Notes under the pieces: model-generated
What the model was told of the DNA's origin: nothing
Databases searched by the model: none
The model's input: only the letters and a program-made list of their open reading frames with translations
Position numbers and translations under genes: made by a program
Source of the DNA: Pseudomonadales bacterium
GTDB taxonomy: Bacteria > Pseudomonadota > Gammaproteobacteria > Pseudomonadales > UBA5518
Assembly (NCBI GenBank): GCA_022072145.1
Contig: JAJVIG010000041.1
Coordinates: 1 to 51,800, forward strand
DNA: 51,800 nucleotides
Direction of reading: 5' to 3'
In this document: positions 43,388 through 51,800 of the stretch, piece after piece
How the letters are laid out: each line of letters starts with the position of its first letter
Position numbering within the stretch: the stretch's first letter is position 1

Positions 43388-44929
43388 ATGCATCCCTGCG
43401 TTCATGCGGTCGCGCGCCCCGACAAGCCCGCCTTCGTGATGGCGGCGAGCGGCATCGTGGTGACCTATGCGCAGCTCGAGGAGCGCAGCCGGCGCTGCGC
43501 GCAGCTGTTGCGCGGGCTGGGGATCATGACCGGCGATACGGTCGCGATCTGCATGGACAACAACCCGCGCTATTTCGAGCTGTGCTGGGCCGCGCAGCGC
43601 GCCGGGCTCCACTACACCTGCATCTCGAGCCGGCTCACGGCGGCCGAGGTCGCGTGGATCGTGCGCGATTCGGGTGCCCGTGCGCTGTTCCTGTCGGTGT
43701 CGCAGCGCGCGCTGGCCGAGGAACTCGCGACCCTGATCGGCACCGACGTCGAGCGTTTCTCGGTCGACGGCAGCATCGACGGCTGGCGCGACTACGAATC
43801 CACCTGCGCACGCTTTCCGGCCGAGCGGCTGTTCGACGAGACGTCCGGCATGGACATGCTGTATTCCTCGGGGACCACCGGCCGGCCGAAGGGCGTGCGC
43901 ATGGCGCTGAGCGGGCTGCCCATCGAGGAGCCGCCGCCGCTCACGCACCTGGTGGGCGCGCTCTACGGTTTCGCGGCCGACTGCGTCTACCTGTCGCCGG
44001 CGCCGCTGTACCACGCCGCGCCGCTGCGTTTCAGCATGACGATGCAGCGCTACGGCGGCACCGTGATCGTGATGGAGCGCTTCGACCCGCAGTGGGCGCT
44101 GGCGCTGATCGAGCAGTACCGCGTCACCCACTCGCAGTGGGTGCCGACGATGTTCGTGCGCATGCTGAAGCTGCCCGAGGCCACGCGGCGCCTGTACGAC
44201 CTCGCCAGCCACCGGGTGGCGATCCACGCCGCGGCACCGTGCCCGGTCGAGGTCAAGCGCGCGATGATCGCGTGGTGGGGGCCGATCGTGAACGAGTACT
44301 ACGCGGGCAGCGAGGGCAACGGGCTGTGCGCCATCGACAGCCGGGACTGGCTCGCGCACGAAGGCTCGGTGGGGCGCGCGGTGTTCGGCGTGCCGCACAT
44401 CCTGGACGAGCAGGGCCGCGAGCTGCCGCCGGGGCAGGAGGGCACGATCTACTTCGCCGACGGCATCGACTTCGTCTACCACAACGACCCGCAGAAAACC
44501 GCCGACAGCCGCACCGCGCTCGGCTGGACCACGCTCGGCGACGTCGGCTACCTGGACGCCGACGGCTACCTGTACCTCACCGACCGCAAGGCGTTCATGA
44601 TCATCTCCGGCGGCGTGAACATCTATCCGCAGGAAGCCGAGAACGTGCTGATCACGCATCCGCGCGTGCTCGACGCGGCCGTGATCGGCGTGCCGGACGC
44701 GGAGTTCGGCGAGGCGGTCAAGGCCGTGGTGCAGCCGCTCGACCCGCGCGAGGCCGGTCCGGCGCTGGAGCAGGAACTGATCGCGTGGTGCCGCGAACGC
44801 ATCGCGCACCTCAAGTGCCCGAAGTCGGTGGACTTCGTGGCCGAACTGCCGCGTGAACCCACCGGCAAGCTCTTCAAGCGCGAGCTGCGCGAACGCTATT
44901 GGCAAGGACACGGGAACCGCATCATATGA
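43388..44929 (+). CDS. Acyl-CoA synthetase (AMP-forming)
   Basis: 513 residues. ANL motifs: DMLYSSGTTGRPKGVRMALS (about 157-176), SPAPLYHAAPLRFSMTMQRY, EYYAGSEGNGLCAID, GDVGYLDADGYLYLTDRKAF, MIISGGVNIYPQEAENVLIT and the catalytic-lysine region REPTGKLFKREL. This is a short FadD type without long insertions, similar in build to ligases in mycobacterial and proteobacterial steroid or terpene clusters. The carboxylate it activates is not evident. Coupled to the next gene by a four-base overlap (ATGA). Confidence 0.92.
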   Translation: MHPCVHAVARPDKPAFVMAASGIVVTYAQLEERSRRCAQLLRGLGIMTGDTVAICMDNNPRYFELCWAAQRAGLHYTCISSRLTAAEVAWIVRDSGARALFLSVSQRALAEELATLIGTDVERFSVDGSIDGWRDYESTCARFPAERLFDETSGMDMLYSSGTTGRPKGVRMALSGLPIEEPPPLTHLVGALYGFAADCVYLSPAPLYHAAPLRFSMTMQRYGGTVIVMERFDPQWALALIEQYRVTHSQWVPTMFVRMLKLPEATRRLYDLASHRVAIHAAAPCPVEVKRAMIAWWGPIVNEYYAGSEGNGLCAIDSRDWLAHEGSVGRAVFGVPHILDEQGRELPPGQEGTIYFADGIDFVYHNDPQKTADSRTALGWTTLGDVGYLDADGYLYLTDRKAFMIISGGVNIYPQEAENVLITHPRVLDAAVIGVPDAEFGEAVKAVVQPLDPREAGPALEQELIAWCRERIAHLKCPKSVDFVAELPREPTGKLFKRELRERYWQGHGNRII

Positions 44930-45960
44930 GCAACGAACGCAACGCCGGGCTGAAGGTCGACGCCAGCCTGCTGGTTTCGAACCCGGCCGACGCCGGTCCG
45001 CTGGCACGCCAGCTCGAGGACATGGGCTACGACGGCGTCTACACCTTCGAGGGGAGGCACGATCCGTTCCTGCCGCTGGCCGTGGCCGCCGGCGCCACCA
45101 GCCGCCTCGAACTGACCACCGGCATCGCGGTCGCGTTCGCGCGCAACCCGATGCTGCTCGCGAACCTCGGCTACGACCTGCAACTGATGTCGGGCGGGCG
45201 TTTCATCCTCGGGCTCGGCTCGCAGATCCGCGCCCACATCGAGAAGCGCTTCAGCGCGCAGTGGTCGCAGCCGGCGCGACGCATGCGCGAGTTCGTGCTC
45301 GCGCTGCGCGCGATCTGGGACTGCTGGCAGAACGGCACGCCGCTCGATTTCCGCGGCGAGTTCTACACCCACACACTGATGACGCCGGTGTTCACGCCGG
45401 GGCCGAACCCGCACGGGCTGCCGCCGGTGTACCTGGCCGGCGTCGGGCCGCACATGCTCGAGGTGGCGGGCGAGGTCGGTGACGGGCTGCTGGTGCATCC
45501 CTTCGCCACGCCGCGCTTCATCGCCGGCGAGGTGCTGCCGGCGTTCGAGCGCGGCATCGCGCGTGCCGGCGCCACGCGCGCCGAGCGGGCGGTGTCGTGC
45601 CAGGTCATCGTCGCGACCGGACTCGATCGCGAGGAACGCGAGCGCAATCTGGCGCTGGCGCGCGGGCAGGTCGCCTTCTACGCCTCGACGCCCGCGTACC
45701 GGCCGGTGCTCGAGGCGCACGGCTGGGGCGAGCTGCAGTCGCGCCTCAACGTGCTGTCGAAGCAGGGCAAGTGGGGCGAGATGGGCGAGTTGCTCAGCGA
45801 GGAACTGCTGAACGAAGTGGTGGTGCACGGCTCGCCGGAGGAAGTGGGCGAGCGATTGCGCGCACGCTGTGCGGGCTGGGCCGAGCGGGTCAGTCCGGTG
45901 ATCTACGCCGGCGACATGGAGCTGCGCGAACGCCTGGTGCGCGCGATCAAGCGCGCATGA
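44926..45960 (+). CDS. LLM class oxidoreductase (putative F420-dependent type)
   Basis: 344 residues from ATG 44926, overlapping the ligase stop. GLKVDASLLVSNPADAGPLA, MGYDGVYTFEGRHDPFLPLA, LTTGIAVAFARNPMLLANLG, LQLMSGGRFILGLGSQIRAH, IEKRFSAQWSQPARRMREFV and GLPPVYLAGVGPHMLEVAGE are typical of the LLM family annotated F420-dependent in actinobacteria. It is a different subgroup from the LLM protein at 41333. The cofactor needs testing because F420 is rare in gammaproteobacteria. Overlaps the hydrolase by four bases. Confidence 0.87.
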   Translation: MSNERNAGLKVDASLLVSNPADAGPLARQLEDMGYDGVYTFEGRHDPFLPLAVAAGATSRLELTTGIAVAFARNPMLLANLGYDLQLMSGGRFILGLGSQIRAHIEKRFSAQWSQPARRMREFVLALRAIWDCWQNGTPLDFRGEFYTHTLMTPVFTPGPNPHGLPPVYLAGVGPHMLEVAGEVGDGLLVHPFATPRFIAGEVLPAFERGIARAGATRAERAVSCQVIVATGLDREERERNLALARGQVAFYASTPAYRPVLEAHGWGELQSRLNVLSKQGKWGEMGELLSEELLNEVVVHGSPEEVGERLRARCAGWAERVSPVIYAGDMELRERLVRAIKRA

Positions 45961-46856
45961 AGGCGCAGGCCACCAGCAGGCACCGTTTCGCCGGCAACCC
46001 GATCCGCCACAAGCTCGCGATCGAGGGCCTGCCGATCGTCGCGTGGGAGTGGCCGGGCGAGGGCGATCCGATCCTGCTCGTGCACGCCACCGGCTTCCAC
46101 TCCCGCTGCTGGGATGCGGTCGTCGAGGTGCTGCCCGGGCGGCGCGTGTTCGCGCTCGACCTGCCCAGCCACGGCGGCAGCGGGCGGCGCACTCCGCCGT
46201 ACGACTGGCGGCGCTTCGGCGAGGATGTACGCCAGAGCGTGGCTGCCCTGGGCCTGCGCCGCGTGCTCGGCGTCGGGCACTCGATGGGCGGGCACGCGCT
46301 GGTGCTCGCGGCCGCGGCGGCGCCACAGGCGTTTCGCGCTCTGCTGCTGGTCGACCCGGTGATCGTCGATCCGGAATTCGGGCGCCACCTGCGCGGCCTG
46401 AGCGCCGGGGATCATCCGGTCGGCCGGCGGCGTGATCGCTGGGAATCGCCGGAGTCGATGTTCACGGCCTTCCGCGCGCGCAGTCCTTACTCGGCGTGGG
46501 AACCCGCCGTGCTGCGCGATTACTGCGACTACGGGCTCGAACGCGATCCGCGCGGTGGCTACCGGCTGGCGTGCCCGCCGGCGCACGAGGCCGCGATCTA
46601 CACCAGCATGGAGATGGAGCACATCCTGCCCGCGCTCGCCGCGCTGCACCTGCCGGTCGACGTGATCCGCGCGCGCGCGCGCCGTCCCGAGGACAGTCAC
46701 TTCGACTTCGGCCCGTCGCCGACCTGGGAACGGCTCGCCGAGCTGCTGCCCGACGGCCGCGACGAGCAGCTCGCGGACTGCTCGCATTTCATCCCGATGG
46801 AGCGTCCGCGCTGGATGGCGCAGCGTATCGCCCGCGCTGCCGACGGCATGCGCTGA
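45957..46856 (+). CDS. Alpha/beta hydrolase
   Basis: 299 residues from ATG 45957 (ATGA overlap with the LLM gene). DPILLVHATGFHSRCWDAVV is the oxyanion-hole region, GVGHSMGGHALVLAAAAA carries nucleophile Ser109, and ADCSHFIPMERPRW has catalytic His277. LDLPSHGGSGRRTPPYDW is the strand-4 loop. Such enzymes in catabolic clusters cleave C-C bonds, esters or thioesters; which one is not decidable here. The PPYDWRRFGEDV segment is common to a group of uncharacterised hydrolases near FadD genes. Confidence 0.88.
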   Translation: MKAQATSRHRFAGNPIRHKLAIEGLPIVAWEWPGEGDPILLVHATGFHSRCWDAVVEVLPGRRVFALDLPSHGGSGRRTPPYDWRRFGEDVRQSVAALGLRRVLGVGHSMGGHALVLAAAAAPQAFRALLLVDPVIVDPEFGRHLRGLSAGDHPVGRRRDRWESPESMFTAFRARSPYSAWEPAVLRDYCDYGLERDPRGGYRLACPPAHEAAIYTSMEMEHILPALAALHLPVDVIRARARRPEDSHFDFGPSPTWERLAELLPDGRDEQLADCSHFIPMERPRWMAQRIARAADGMR

Positions 46857-46874
46857 TGGGAGAGGAGCCAGCCG

Positions 46875-47909
46875 ATGACTGAACTGGCGATGCTGCTCGC
46901 GGGCACCATGCTGATCTACCTGCTGGTGCTCTCGGCGCACGGACTTCGGCACCGCTACGGCCTGGCGCTGTTCTACGCCACGCTCGGCGGGCTGACCGCG
47001 ATCATGGCCTGGACCACCGACACCGGTCTGGCGCTGGACGTGAACGGCATCCGGTTCGTGATCGGCTCCACCGTGTTCTACACCGCGCTGATGCTCGGGG
47101 TTTTCGTGATCTACGTGTTCGAAGGGCCGGCGGCGACACGCATCGCGATCCTCGCCGTGCTGGGGATGTCGATCCTGACGCCGCTCACCCTGGCGGCGAT
47201 GCGATTCGCACTCGAGATGACGGGCAATTCGCCGGCGTCGATCCCGGCGCCGGGCGTGCGGCTGAACGCGGCCTCGGCCCTGACCACACTGATCGATTTC
47301 GTGTTCCTGGCGATCGTCTGGGAGTACCTCGGCAAGCTGTCGATCGATCTGCGGCTGGGCGTGCGTGCGTTCCTGACGCTGCTCGGTGTGATGTGCCTGG
47401 ACGTGCTGCTGTTCGCCACCGCGGCGTTCGCCGGTACTCCCGGCTACCTCGCCATCCTGGCCGGCACGCTGTCGAGCCGTTTGCTGGTCGCGGTGTTCGC
47501 GTTCCCGTTCCTCTATGGCTACCTGCGCCGGGAGAGCACGCGCAAGGGCGTGGCGATCGAGCAGCGGCCCGTGTTCGCGATCCTGCGGCAACTGGAAGAC
47601 ACGCGGCACCACCTGGGTCTCGCGGAGCAGGAAATCGAACGCCGCCGCCAGGCCGAGGCCGAACGCGACGCGTCGATCGCGCGGCTGCAGTCCGCGCTGG
47701 CCGAGGTCAAGGCGCTGCGCGGTCTGCTGCCGATCTGCATGCACTGCAAGAAGGTGCGCGACGATCAGGGGTACTGGAGCCGCATCGAGGCGTATATCGA
47801 GCAGCGTACCGATGCGCGTTTCACGCACGGCATCTGCGGCGACTGCGTGGCGACCCATTACCCGGAGATGCTGGACGAGATCAACGCGCCGGAGCAGAAG
47901 AAGGTCTGA
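46875..47909 (+). CDS. Membrane protein with C-terminal four-cysteine signalling-type domain
   Basis: 344 residues. About seven hydrophobic segments occupy residues 1-215 ([20 protein letters not shown] to [17 protein letters not shown]). A coiled coil follows (about 235-285, [20 protein letters not shown]), then [20 protein letters not shown] and [16 protein letters not shown]. Cys288, 291, 321 and 324 form two CxxC pairs. The same GLLPIC-x-x-CKK-[IV]RDD end is known from the tails of many response regulators and PAS proteins, where it follows a coiled coil. Here it is joined to a membrane sensor-like part without kinase or receiver domain. Role unknown; a membrane redox or metal sensor is a guess. 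Confidence 0.8.
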   Translation: MTELAMLLAGTMLIYLLVLSAHGLRHRYGLALFYATLGGLTAIMAWTTDTGLALDVNGIRFVIGSTVFYTALMLGVFVIYVFEGPAATRIAILAVLGMSILTPLTLAAMRFALEMTGNSPASIPAPGVRLNAASALTTLIDFVFLAIVWEYLGKLSIDLRLGVRAFLTLLGVMCLDVLLFATAAFAGTPGYLAILAGTLSSRLLVAVFAFPFLYGYLRRESTRKGVAIEQRPVFAILRQLEDTRHHLGLAEQEIERRRQAEAERDASIARLQSALAEVKALRGLLPICMHCKKVRDDQGYWSRIEAYIEQRTDARFTHGICGDCVATHYPEMLDEINAPEQKKV

Positions 47910-47912
47910 CAC

Positions 47913-47932
47913 GCGGTGCGATCGGGCACCGC
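47913..47932 (+). other. Intercistronic hairpin before kbl
   Basis: GCGGTGC, loop GATCGG, GCACCGC: a 7-bp stem between the stop of the membrane-protein gene and the kbl start, with no T-run. It could weakly attenuate or mark an RNA-processing point. Confidence 0.3.
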
Positions 47933-47947
47933 ATCGGAGTGGTAACG

Positions 47948-49171
47948 ATGGCAAACGCGTTTCTGGAACATCTGGCCTCGCGGCTCGAGGGCATCGAACG
48001 CGAAGGGCTGTTGCGGCGCGAACGCGAGCTGGCGAGCGTGCAGGACGCGCTGGTGCGCGTGGCCGGCGGCGAGCCGGTCATCAACCTGTGCGCGAACAAC
48101 TACCTCGGGCTGGCGAACCATCCGGAGCTGGTCGCGGCCGCGCACGCGGGGCTGGAGCGCTTCGGTTTCGGCATGGCTTCGGTGCGCTTCATCTGCGGCA
48201 CGCAGACCCAGCACCGCGAGCTGGAACGGCGGCTGAGCGCCTTCCTCGGCACCGGGGACACGATCCTCTATTCCTCGTGTTTCGACGCCAACGGCGGTCT
48301 GTTCGAGACGTTGCTCGACGAGCAGGACGCAGTGATCTCGGATGCGCTGAACCATGCCTCGATCATCGACGGCATCCGCCTGTGCCGCGCCCGGCGCTAC
48401 CGCTATGCCAACGACGACATGGCCGACCTCGAGCGCCAGCTGCGCGCGGCCCGGGCCGACGGCGCGCGCTTCCTGTTGATTGCCACCGACGGCGTGTTCT
48501 CGATGGACGGCTCGATCGCGCGGCTCGATGCGATCTGCGAACTCGCCGACCGTCATGACGCGCTGGTGATGGTCGACGACTCGCACGGCGTGGGCGTGCT
48601 CGGCGAGCACGGTCGCGGCACGCACGCGTACCGCGGCGTGACCGATCGCGTGGACATCCTGACCGGCACGCTCGGCAAGGCGCTGGGCGGCGCTTCCGGC
48701 GGCTACACCTCGGGGCGACGCGAGATCGTCGAACTGCTGCGCCAGCGCAGCCGGCCGTACCTGTTCTCGAACTCGCTGGCGCCGCCGATCGTCGCCGCCT
48801 CGCTGCACGTGCTCCGGATGCTCGAGGAAGGCGATCGGCTGCGCGTGCGGCTGCACGCCAACGCCGCGCGCTTTCGCGCCGGATTGCAGGAAGCGGGCTT
48901 CACGCTGGCCGGGGGCGGCCATCCGATCGTACCGGTGATGGTGTTCGATGCGCGTGTGGCCACGCGCATGGCCGAGCGACTGCTCGCCGAGGGCATCTAC
49001 GTGACCGGCTTCGCGTACCCGGTGGTGCCGCAGGGGCAGGCGCGGATCCGCACCCAGCTCTCCGCGGCGCATACGAGCGAGCACCTCGAGCGGGCGATCG
49101 GGGCGTTCGCCCGCGTCGGTGCCGAGCTCGGCATCGTGGCGCCGCGCTGGCCATCGCGCGATGACCCGTGA
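47948..49171 (+). CDS. kbl: 2-amino-3-ketobutyrate CoA ligase (glycine C-acetyltransferase)
   Basis: 407 residues from ATG 47948; E. coli Kbl has 398 and the extra is a short C-terminal tail. [80 protein letters not shown] and [20 protein letters not shown] are family motifs; the last holds the PLP lysine, Lys244, the same number as in E. coli. Kbl splits 2-amino-3-oxobutyrate with CoA into glycine and acetyl-CoA. The usual partner threonine dehydrogenase (tdh) is absent; instead a tetR gene overlaps its end by 11 bases. Confidence 0.93.
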   Translation: MANAFLEHLASRLEGIEREGLLRRERELASVQDALVRVAGGEPVINLCANNYLGLANHPELVAAAHAGLERFGFGMASVRFICGTQTQHRELERRLSAFLGTGDTILYSSCFDANGGLFETLLDEQDAVISDALNHASIIDGIRLCRARRYRYANDDMADLERQLRAARADGARFLLIATDGVFSMDGSIARLDAICELADRHDALVMVDDSHGVGVLGEHGRGTHAYRGVTDRVDILTGTLGKALGGASGGYTSGRREIVELLRQRSRPYLFSNSLAPPIVAASLHVLRMLEEGDRLRVRLHANAARFRAGLQEAGFTLAGGGHPIVPVMVFDARVATRMAERLLAEGIYVTGFAYPVVPQGQARIRTQLSAAHTSEHLERAIGAFARVGAELGIVAPRWPSRDDP

Positions 49172-49751
49172 TTCGCGCCCGGCGCGCGCCGCGCAGCTGG
49201 CTCGGACGCACCGGCGGCTGCTCGACGCGGCCGTCGGACTGTTCCTGGATGCCGGTTACGCGCACACCACGGTCGGTGCGGTGGTACGCGCCGCCGGCGT
49301 CTCGCGCGCGACCTTCTACGCGCACTTCGCCAGCAAGGACGCGGTGCTGCGCGAACTGATGACGCAGGTCTGGGACGCCGCGACCGCCGAGTACGCACGC
49401 TTCGCCGAGCTGCCCGATTGTTCCGACGCCCGCGTGCGCGGCTGGCTGGGCGGCCTGCTCGATGCGTGGCAGCGCTACGGGCCGCTCACGCTGCTGGTCA
49501 ACGAACTGCTGGCCGCGGACCTGGTCGCGCAGAGCCGCGAGCGCGAGCGTCGCAACGTCGCCGTGCTGCTCGGTGATTACCGGCACTGGGGACACCTCCC
49601 GCGCGAGGAAGCCGGACGTCGCGCGCAGCTGCTGATCTTCCAGCTCGAACGTTGTGCGCTCGAATGGGTATCCGGGCGCTGGGACGAGCCGCGCGAGGCG
49701 CTGCTGGGCACGCTGACGCGCGTGTGGCTCGCGACGCTGCGCGCGCGCTGA
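49161..49751 (+). CDS. TetR/AcrR-family transcriptional regulator
   Basis: 196 residues from ATG 49161, which overlaps kbl by 11 bases; an earlier ATG (49119) is deeper in kbl and less likely. The helix-turn-helix is [40 protein letters not shown] and [12 protein letters not shown]. The C-terminal domain is helical, with [20 protein letters not shown] and [14 protein letters not shown]. Last of the co-directional run, it may control that run or the hydantoinase-type genes downstream; the 171-base gap following contains repeated and palindromic sites. Confidence 0.88.
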   Translation: MTRDSRPARAAQLARTHRRLLDAAVGLFLDAGYAHTTVGAVVRAAGVSRATFYAHFASKDAVLRELMTQVWDAATAEYARFAELPDCSDARVRGWLGGLLDAWQRYGPLTLLVNELLAADLVAQSRERERRNVAVLLGDYRHWGHLPREEAGRRAQLLIFQLERCALEWVSGRWDEPREALLGTLTRVWLATLRAR

Positions 49752-49843
49752 GCGCGCCGCGTCCCTCGCAGTTCGCCGGACATTTGCGCGTTCATTGTCT
49801 GGCCATCGGCCGCGCGTCCGCTGTGCCCGCAGTGCAGCCTTCC

Positions 49844-49849
49844 TAGAAT
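49844..49849 (+). promoter_or_regulatory. Candidate -10 box before the last two genes
   Basis: TAGAAT (five of six consensus bases) 74 bases before the start at 49923. The -35 at 17 bases is CTGTGC, a poor match. It lies in the only sizeable intergenic gap of the region, after the tetR gene. Confidence 0.35.
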
Positions 49850-49867
49850 CCCGCCATCACGAACGCC

Positions 49868-49911
49868 GGACGTGTTTCGTACGGGGACGTGTTCGGTTAC
49901 CACCGCGGTGG
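49868..49911. promoter_or_regulatory. Repeated and palindromic sites upstream of the 49.9 kb gene
   Basis: GGACGTGTT occurs twice (49868-49876 and 49885-49893) and a perfect 12-base palindrome CCACCGCGGTGG follows at 49900-49911, directly before the ribosome site. They lie just downstream of the candidate -10 box, where a repressor such as the neighbouring TetR protein could act. Inferred only from shape and position. Confidence 0.3.
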
Positions 49912-49922
49912 CAGGAGGAGAG

Positions 49923-50654
49923 ATGAGCGGTACGGGACACGGCAAGGTTCGGGCGTGCGGCCCGCTGGCGGCGGCGCTGGCCGGCCACGCTGCGCGCCGC
50001 GTGTTCGCGCCGTACCTGTGGCGGCTCGCCGGGGAGCGCAGCGGCAGCACGGAAGCCGGGTACGCGGCATCGGCGAGCGTGATGGTCAATGCACTGCAGG
50101 GCGCGCGCCAGCTGGTCGGGAGCGACGCGATCCATGTGCCGGTGCCGGAGCCCACCGGCGCGGCGTTCGATGCGCTGCAGCGCCTCGCCGTGATGAGCCG
50201 CGCCTACGATCTGGTGGCCGTGGTGCCGGGGCCGGTAGCGCTCGCCGCCGCGAGCGGGCGTGCCCTCGACGATGCGCAGGAGGACTTCGAGGACCTCGCG
50301 CGCGCGGTGCTCGAGGCCGGCTGCGATGTGCTGGCGGTGCACGAACCCGAGCCGGACGCGGACTCCGCCGCCAGCCTGCGCGCGATGGCGCGACTGGGGG
50401 CGTTCTACGGGGCGCGCACGCTGCTGCTGGCGCCTGCTGCCGGGGCGTTCGCGCTGGCGGCGGGATTCGACGCGATCGACACCGGCGAGCCGGCAGCGCC
50501 TCCCGGCGGCGTGGCGGTCGCACCGGCCGTGGCCGACGCGCCGCTCCCGGCCAGCACCATCGTGAGCAGTTCCTGGGCGCAGCCGGTGGGCGGCGCCGAC
50601 GCCGACTGGCTGCGCGCGGCAGCACGGCAGCTTCGCAACGACAGCAAGGAGTGA
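49923..50654 (+). CDS. Hypothetical protein, 243 residues
   Basis: From ATG 49923, preceded by AGGAGGAGAG, an excellent ribosome site; an ATG at 49872 lacks one. Soluble and alanine-rich. It looks alpha/beta with alternating hydrophobic strands, for example LVAVVPGPVALAAASGRALD, DLARAVLEAGCDVLAVHEPE and ARTLLLAPAAGAFALAAGFD. This recalls one half of a TIM barrel such as uroporphyrinogen decarboxylase or MetE-like proteins, but I find no decisive motif. Six bases separate it from a hydantoinase/oxoprolinase gene, so the pair is probably functionally linked. Confidence 0.72.
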   Translation: MSGTGHGKVRACGPLAAALAGHAARRVFAPYLWRLAGERSGSTEAGYAASASVMVNALQGARQLVGSDAIHVPVPEPTGAAFDALQRLAVMSRAYDLVAVVPGPVALAAASGRALDDAQEDFEDLARAVLEAGCDVLAVHEPEPDADSAASLRAMARLGAFYGARTLLLAPAAGAFALAAGFDAIDTGEPAAPPGGVAVAPAVADAPLPASTIVSSSWAQPVGGADADWLRAAARQLRNDSKE

Positions 50655-50660
50655 ACCGCG

Positions 50661-51800
50661 ATGGCGGTAACGATCAACATCGACACCGGCGGCACCTTCA
50701 CCGACGGCGTGTTCACGCGTGCGGGCCGCGCGGTAGGCGTGAAGGCCTTCAGCACGCCGCACGACCTGACCATCGGCATGCTCGAGTGCGTGGACGCCGG
50801 CGCCGAGGCGCTGGGGCTCGATGTGGAGCAGATGCTCGCCGAGACCACCGCCTTCCGGTTTTCCTCGACCATCGTCACCAACGCGCTCATCGAACGGCGC
50901 GGCCCGCGCGTGGGGCTGCTGGTGTCGGCCGGCGAGGAGCGCACGCTCTACGGCGACGGCGCGCTGATCCGCGGCGGCTACGTGGACCCGGAGCTGGTGG
51001 CCGGTGTGGCCGAGCCGCTGGACGATGCCGCGGTGACGGCGGCCATCGAGGGCCTGCTCGATCGCGGCGCACGCGTGCTTGCGGTCAGCCTGCGCGATTC
51101 GTGGCGCGATCCGGTCGGCGAGCGCGCGCTGCGGCGCATCGTGCGCGATCTCTATCCCACGTTCTACGTCGGCGCGGTGCGCGTGTTCCTCGCCAGCGAC
51201 ATCAGCGCGCTGCCCGGCGCCGAGGCGCGCACCAACACCATCGTGCTGAACGCGCTGGTGCACGCGTATCTGGCGCGCAGCATCTATCCGGCCGAGGAGA
51301 AGCTGCGCCGGCGCGGACTGCGTTGCCCGCTGCTGCTGGTCGACGGGCATGCGGGGCTGGCACGCGCGGCCAAGACGCTCGCACTGCAGACCCACAACTC
51401 GGGACCGGCGGCCGGCGTCTCGGGCGCCGCGGCGCTGGCCGACACGCTGCGCGCGGGTGCCGGGGCCGTGATCACGCTCGATATCGGCGGCACCAGCTCG
51501 GACGTGGCGGTGGCCGATGCACGTTCGCTCGCGATCGCCTGGACGCGCGCTATCGAGGGCCTGCGCGTGCACGTGCCGTCGGTGCGCGTGGAGGCGCTGG
51601 CCTACGGGGGCGGCACCCTCGCGCGGGCGCGCGACGGCGCGCTGTGCCTGGGGCCGCAGAGTGCCGGTGCGCATCCGGGCCCGGCGTGCTTCGATCGCGG
51701 CGGCGAGCACGCGACGGTCAGCGACGCGAACCTGCTGCTCGGCTTCCTCGCGGCCGACGGCTTCCACGGCGGACAGCTGCGGCTGGTGCGCGAGCGTGCC
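50661..51800 (+). CDS. Hydantoinase/oxoprolinase family protein, N-terminal part (partial)
   Basis: The gene runs off the window; 380 residues are visible from ATG 50661. VTINIDTGGTFTDGVFTRAG at the start and SSTIVTNALIERRGPRVGLL are the actin-like ATP-binding signature of HyuA-type subunits. DISALPGAEARTNTIVLNAL, LALQTHNSGPAAGVSGAAAL, ITLDIGGTSSDVAVADARSL and AYGGGTLARARDGALCLGPQ, ending in GPQSAGAHPGPACFDRGG, continue the match. Relatives include hydantoinases, 5-oxoprolinase and acetone or acetophenone carboxylase subunits; which one cannot be told without the partner subunit downstream. Confidence 0.9.
   Translation, partial: MAVTINIDTGGTFTDGVFTRAGRAVGVKAFSTPHDLTIGMLECVDAGAEALGLDVEQMLAETTAFRFSSTIVTNALIERRGPRVGLLVSAGEERTLYGDGALIRGGYVDPELVAGVAEPLDDAAVTAAIEGLLDRGARVLAVSLRDSWRDPVGERALRRIVRDLYPTFYVGAVRVFLASDISALPGAEARTNTIVLNALVHAYLARSIYPAEEKLRRRGLRCPLLLVDGHAGLARAAKTLALQTHNSGPAAGVSGAAALADTLRAGAGAVITLDIGGTSSDVAVADARSLAIAWTRAIEGLRVHVPSVRVEALAYGGGTLARARDGALCLGPQSAGAHPGPACFDRGGEHATVSDANLLLGFLAADGFHGGQLRLVRERA

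Overview
The window is about 51.8 kb of very GC-rich, densely coding bacterial chromosome, probably from a gammaproteobacterium or close relative. Reasons: an NAD-dependent DNA ligase tail, an NhaD-type antiporter, a separate moaC-moaD-moaE set, DUF808 and DUF924 proteins, a VPDGS (PEP-CTERM-like) sorting tail, and GTAG-headed REP palindromes resembling those of the Xanthomonadaceae. I cannot assign a genus. No phage, IS element, CRISPR array or rRNA was seen. No gene-free stretch exceeds about 190 bases, apart from one decayed gene (30757-31350).

Layout. 1-5.1 kb: end of ligA, then a three-gene operon for an NADP(H)-linked 2-oxoacid (probably 2-oxoglutarate):ferredoxin oxidoreductase (KorC/A/B type) closed by a strong hairpin. 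5.1-10 kb: a lipoprotein, an esterase, a class III CoA-transferase, a DUF808 membrane protein and an SDR. 10-13 kb: divergent NhaD antiporter and MgtE transporter. 13.1-18.4 kb: a two-subunit molybdenum hydroxylase (IorA/IorB type), a metallo-beta-lactamase hydrolase and an unrecognised 467-residue protein. 18.3-21.8 kb: a lipoprotein, then molybdopterin synthase genes moaCDE, a flavin reductase and a Nudix protein; moaCDE plausibly serve the nearby molybdoenzyme. 21.8-25.9 kb: an alkylsulfatase-like protein divergent from a TetR regulator, a crotonase, tRNA-Arg(UCU), DUF924 and a cupin. 26.1-30.7 kb: a tight six-gene catabolic operon (FMN-split-barrel protein, SDR, crotonase, nitronate monooxygenase-like, GFA-like, IclR). 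30.7-32.6 kb: wreck of a quinoprotein dehydrogenase, a GST and an exported protein. 32.7-37.4 kb: SDR, amidohydrolase-fold protein, GST-like, MAPEG, M19 dipeptidase, ElaA-type acetyltransferase. 37.4-40.7 kb: a carboxyltransferase and an acyl-CoA ligase. 40.9-49.8 kb: a ten-gene co-directional run (SnoaL-like, two luciferase-like oxidoreductases, SDR, DUF1232, acyl-CoA ligase, hydrolase, membrane protein, Kbl, TetR). 49.9 kb to the end: an unrecognised 243-residue protein and the start of a hydantoinase/oxoprolinase subunit.

Together the genes describe a catabolic lifestyle on organic acids or lipids activated as CoA thioesters: two CoA ligases, a CoA-transferase, two crotonases, many SDRs, flavin oxidoreductases and a carboxyltransferase, with local TetR and IclR control. 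Substrates cannot be read from the sequence. The items I find most worth following are the dispersed GTAG palindromes that supply the stop codon of three genes, several enzyme-fold proteins that lack the expected catalytic residues (amidohydrolase, both crotonases, alkylsulfatase-like protein, Nudix protein), a membrane protein ending in a four-cysteine signalling-type domain, and the KorCAB electron-transfer operon.
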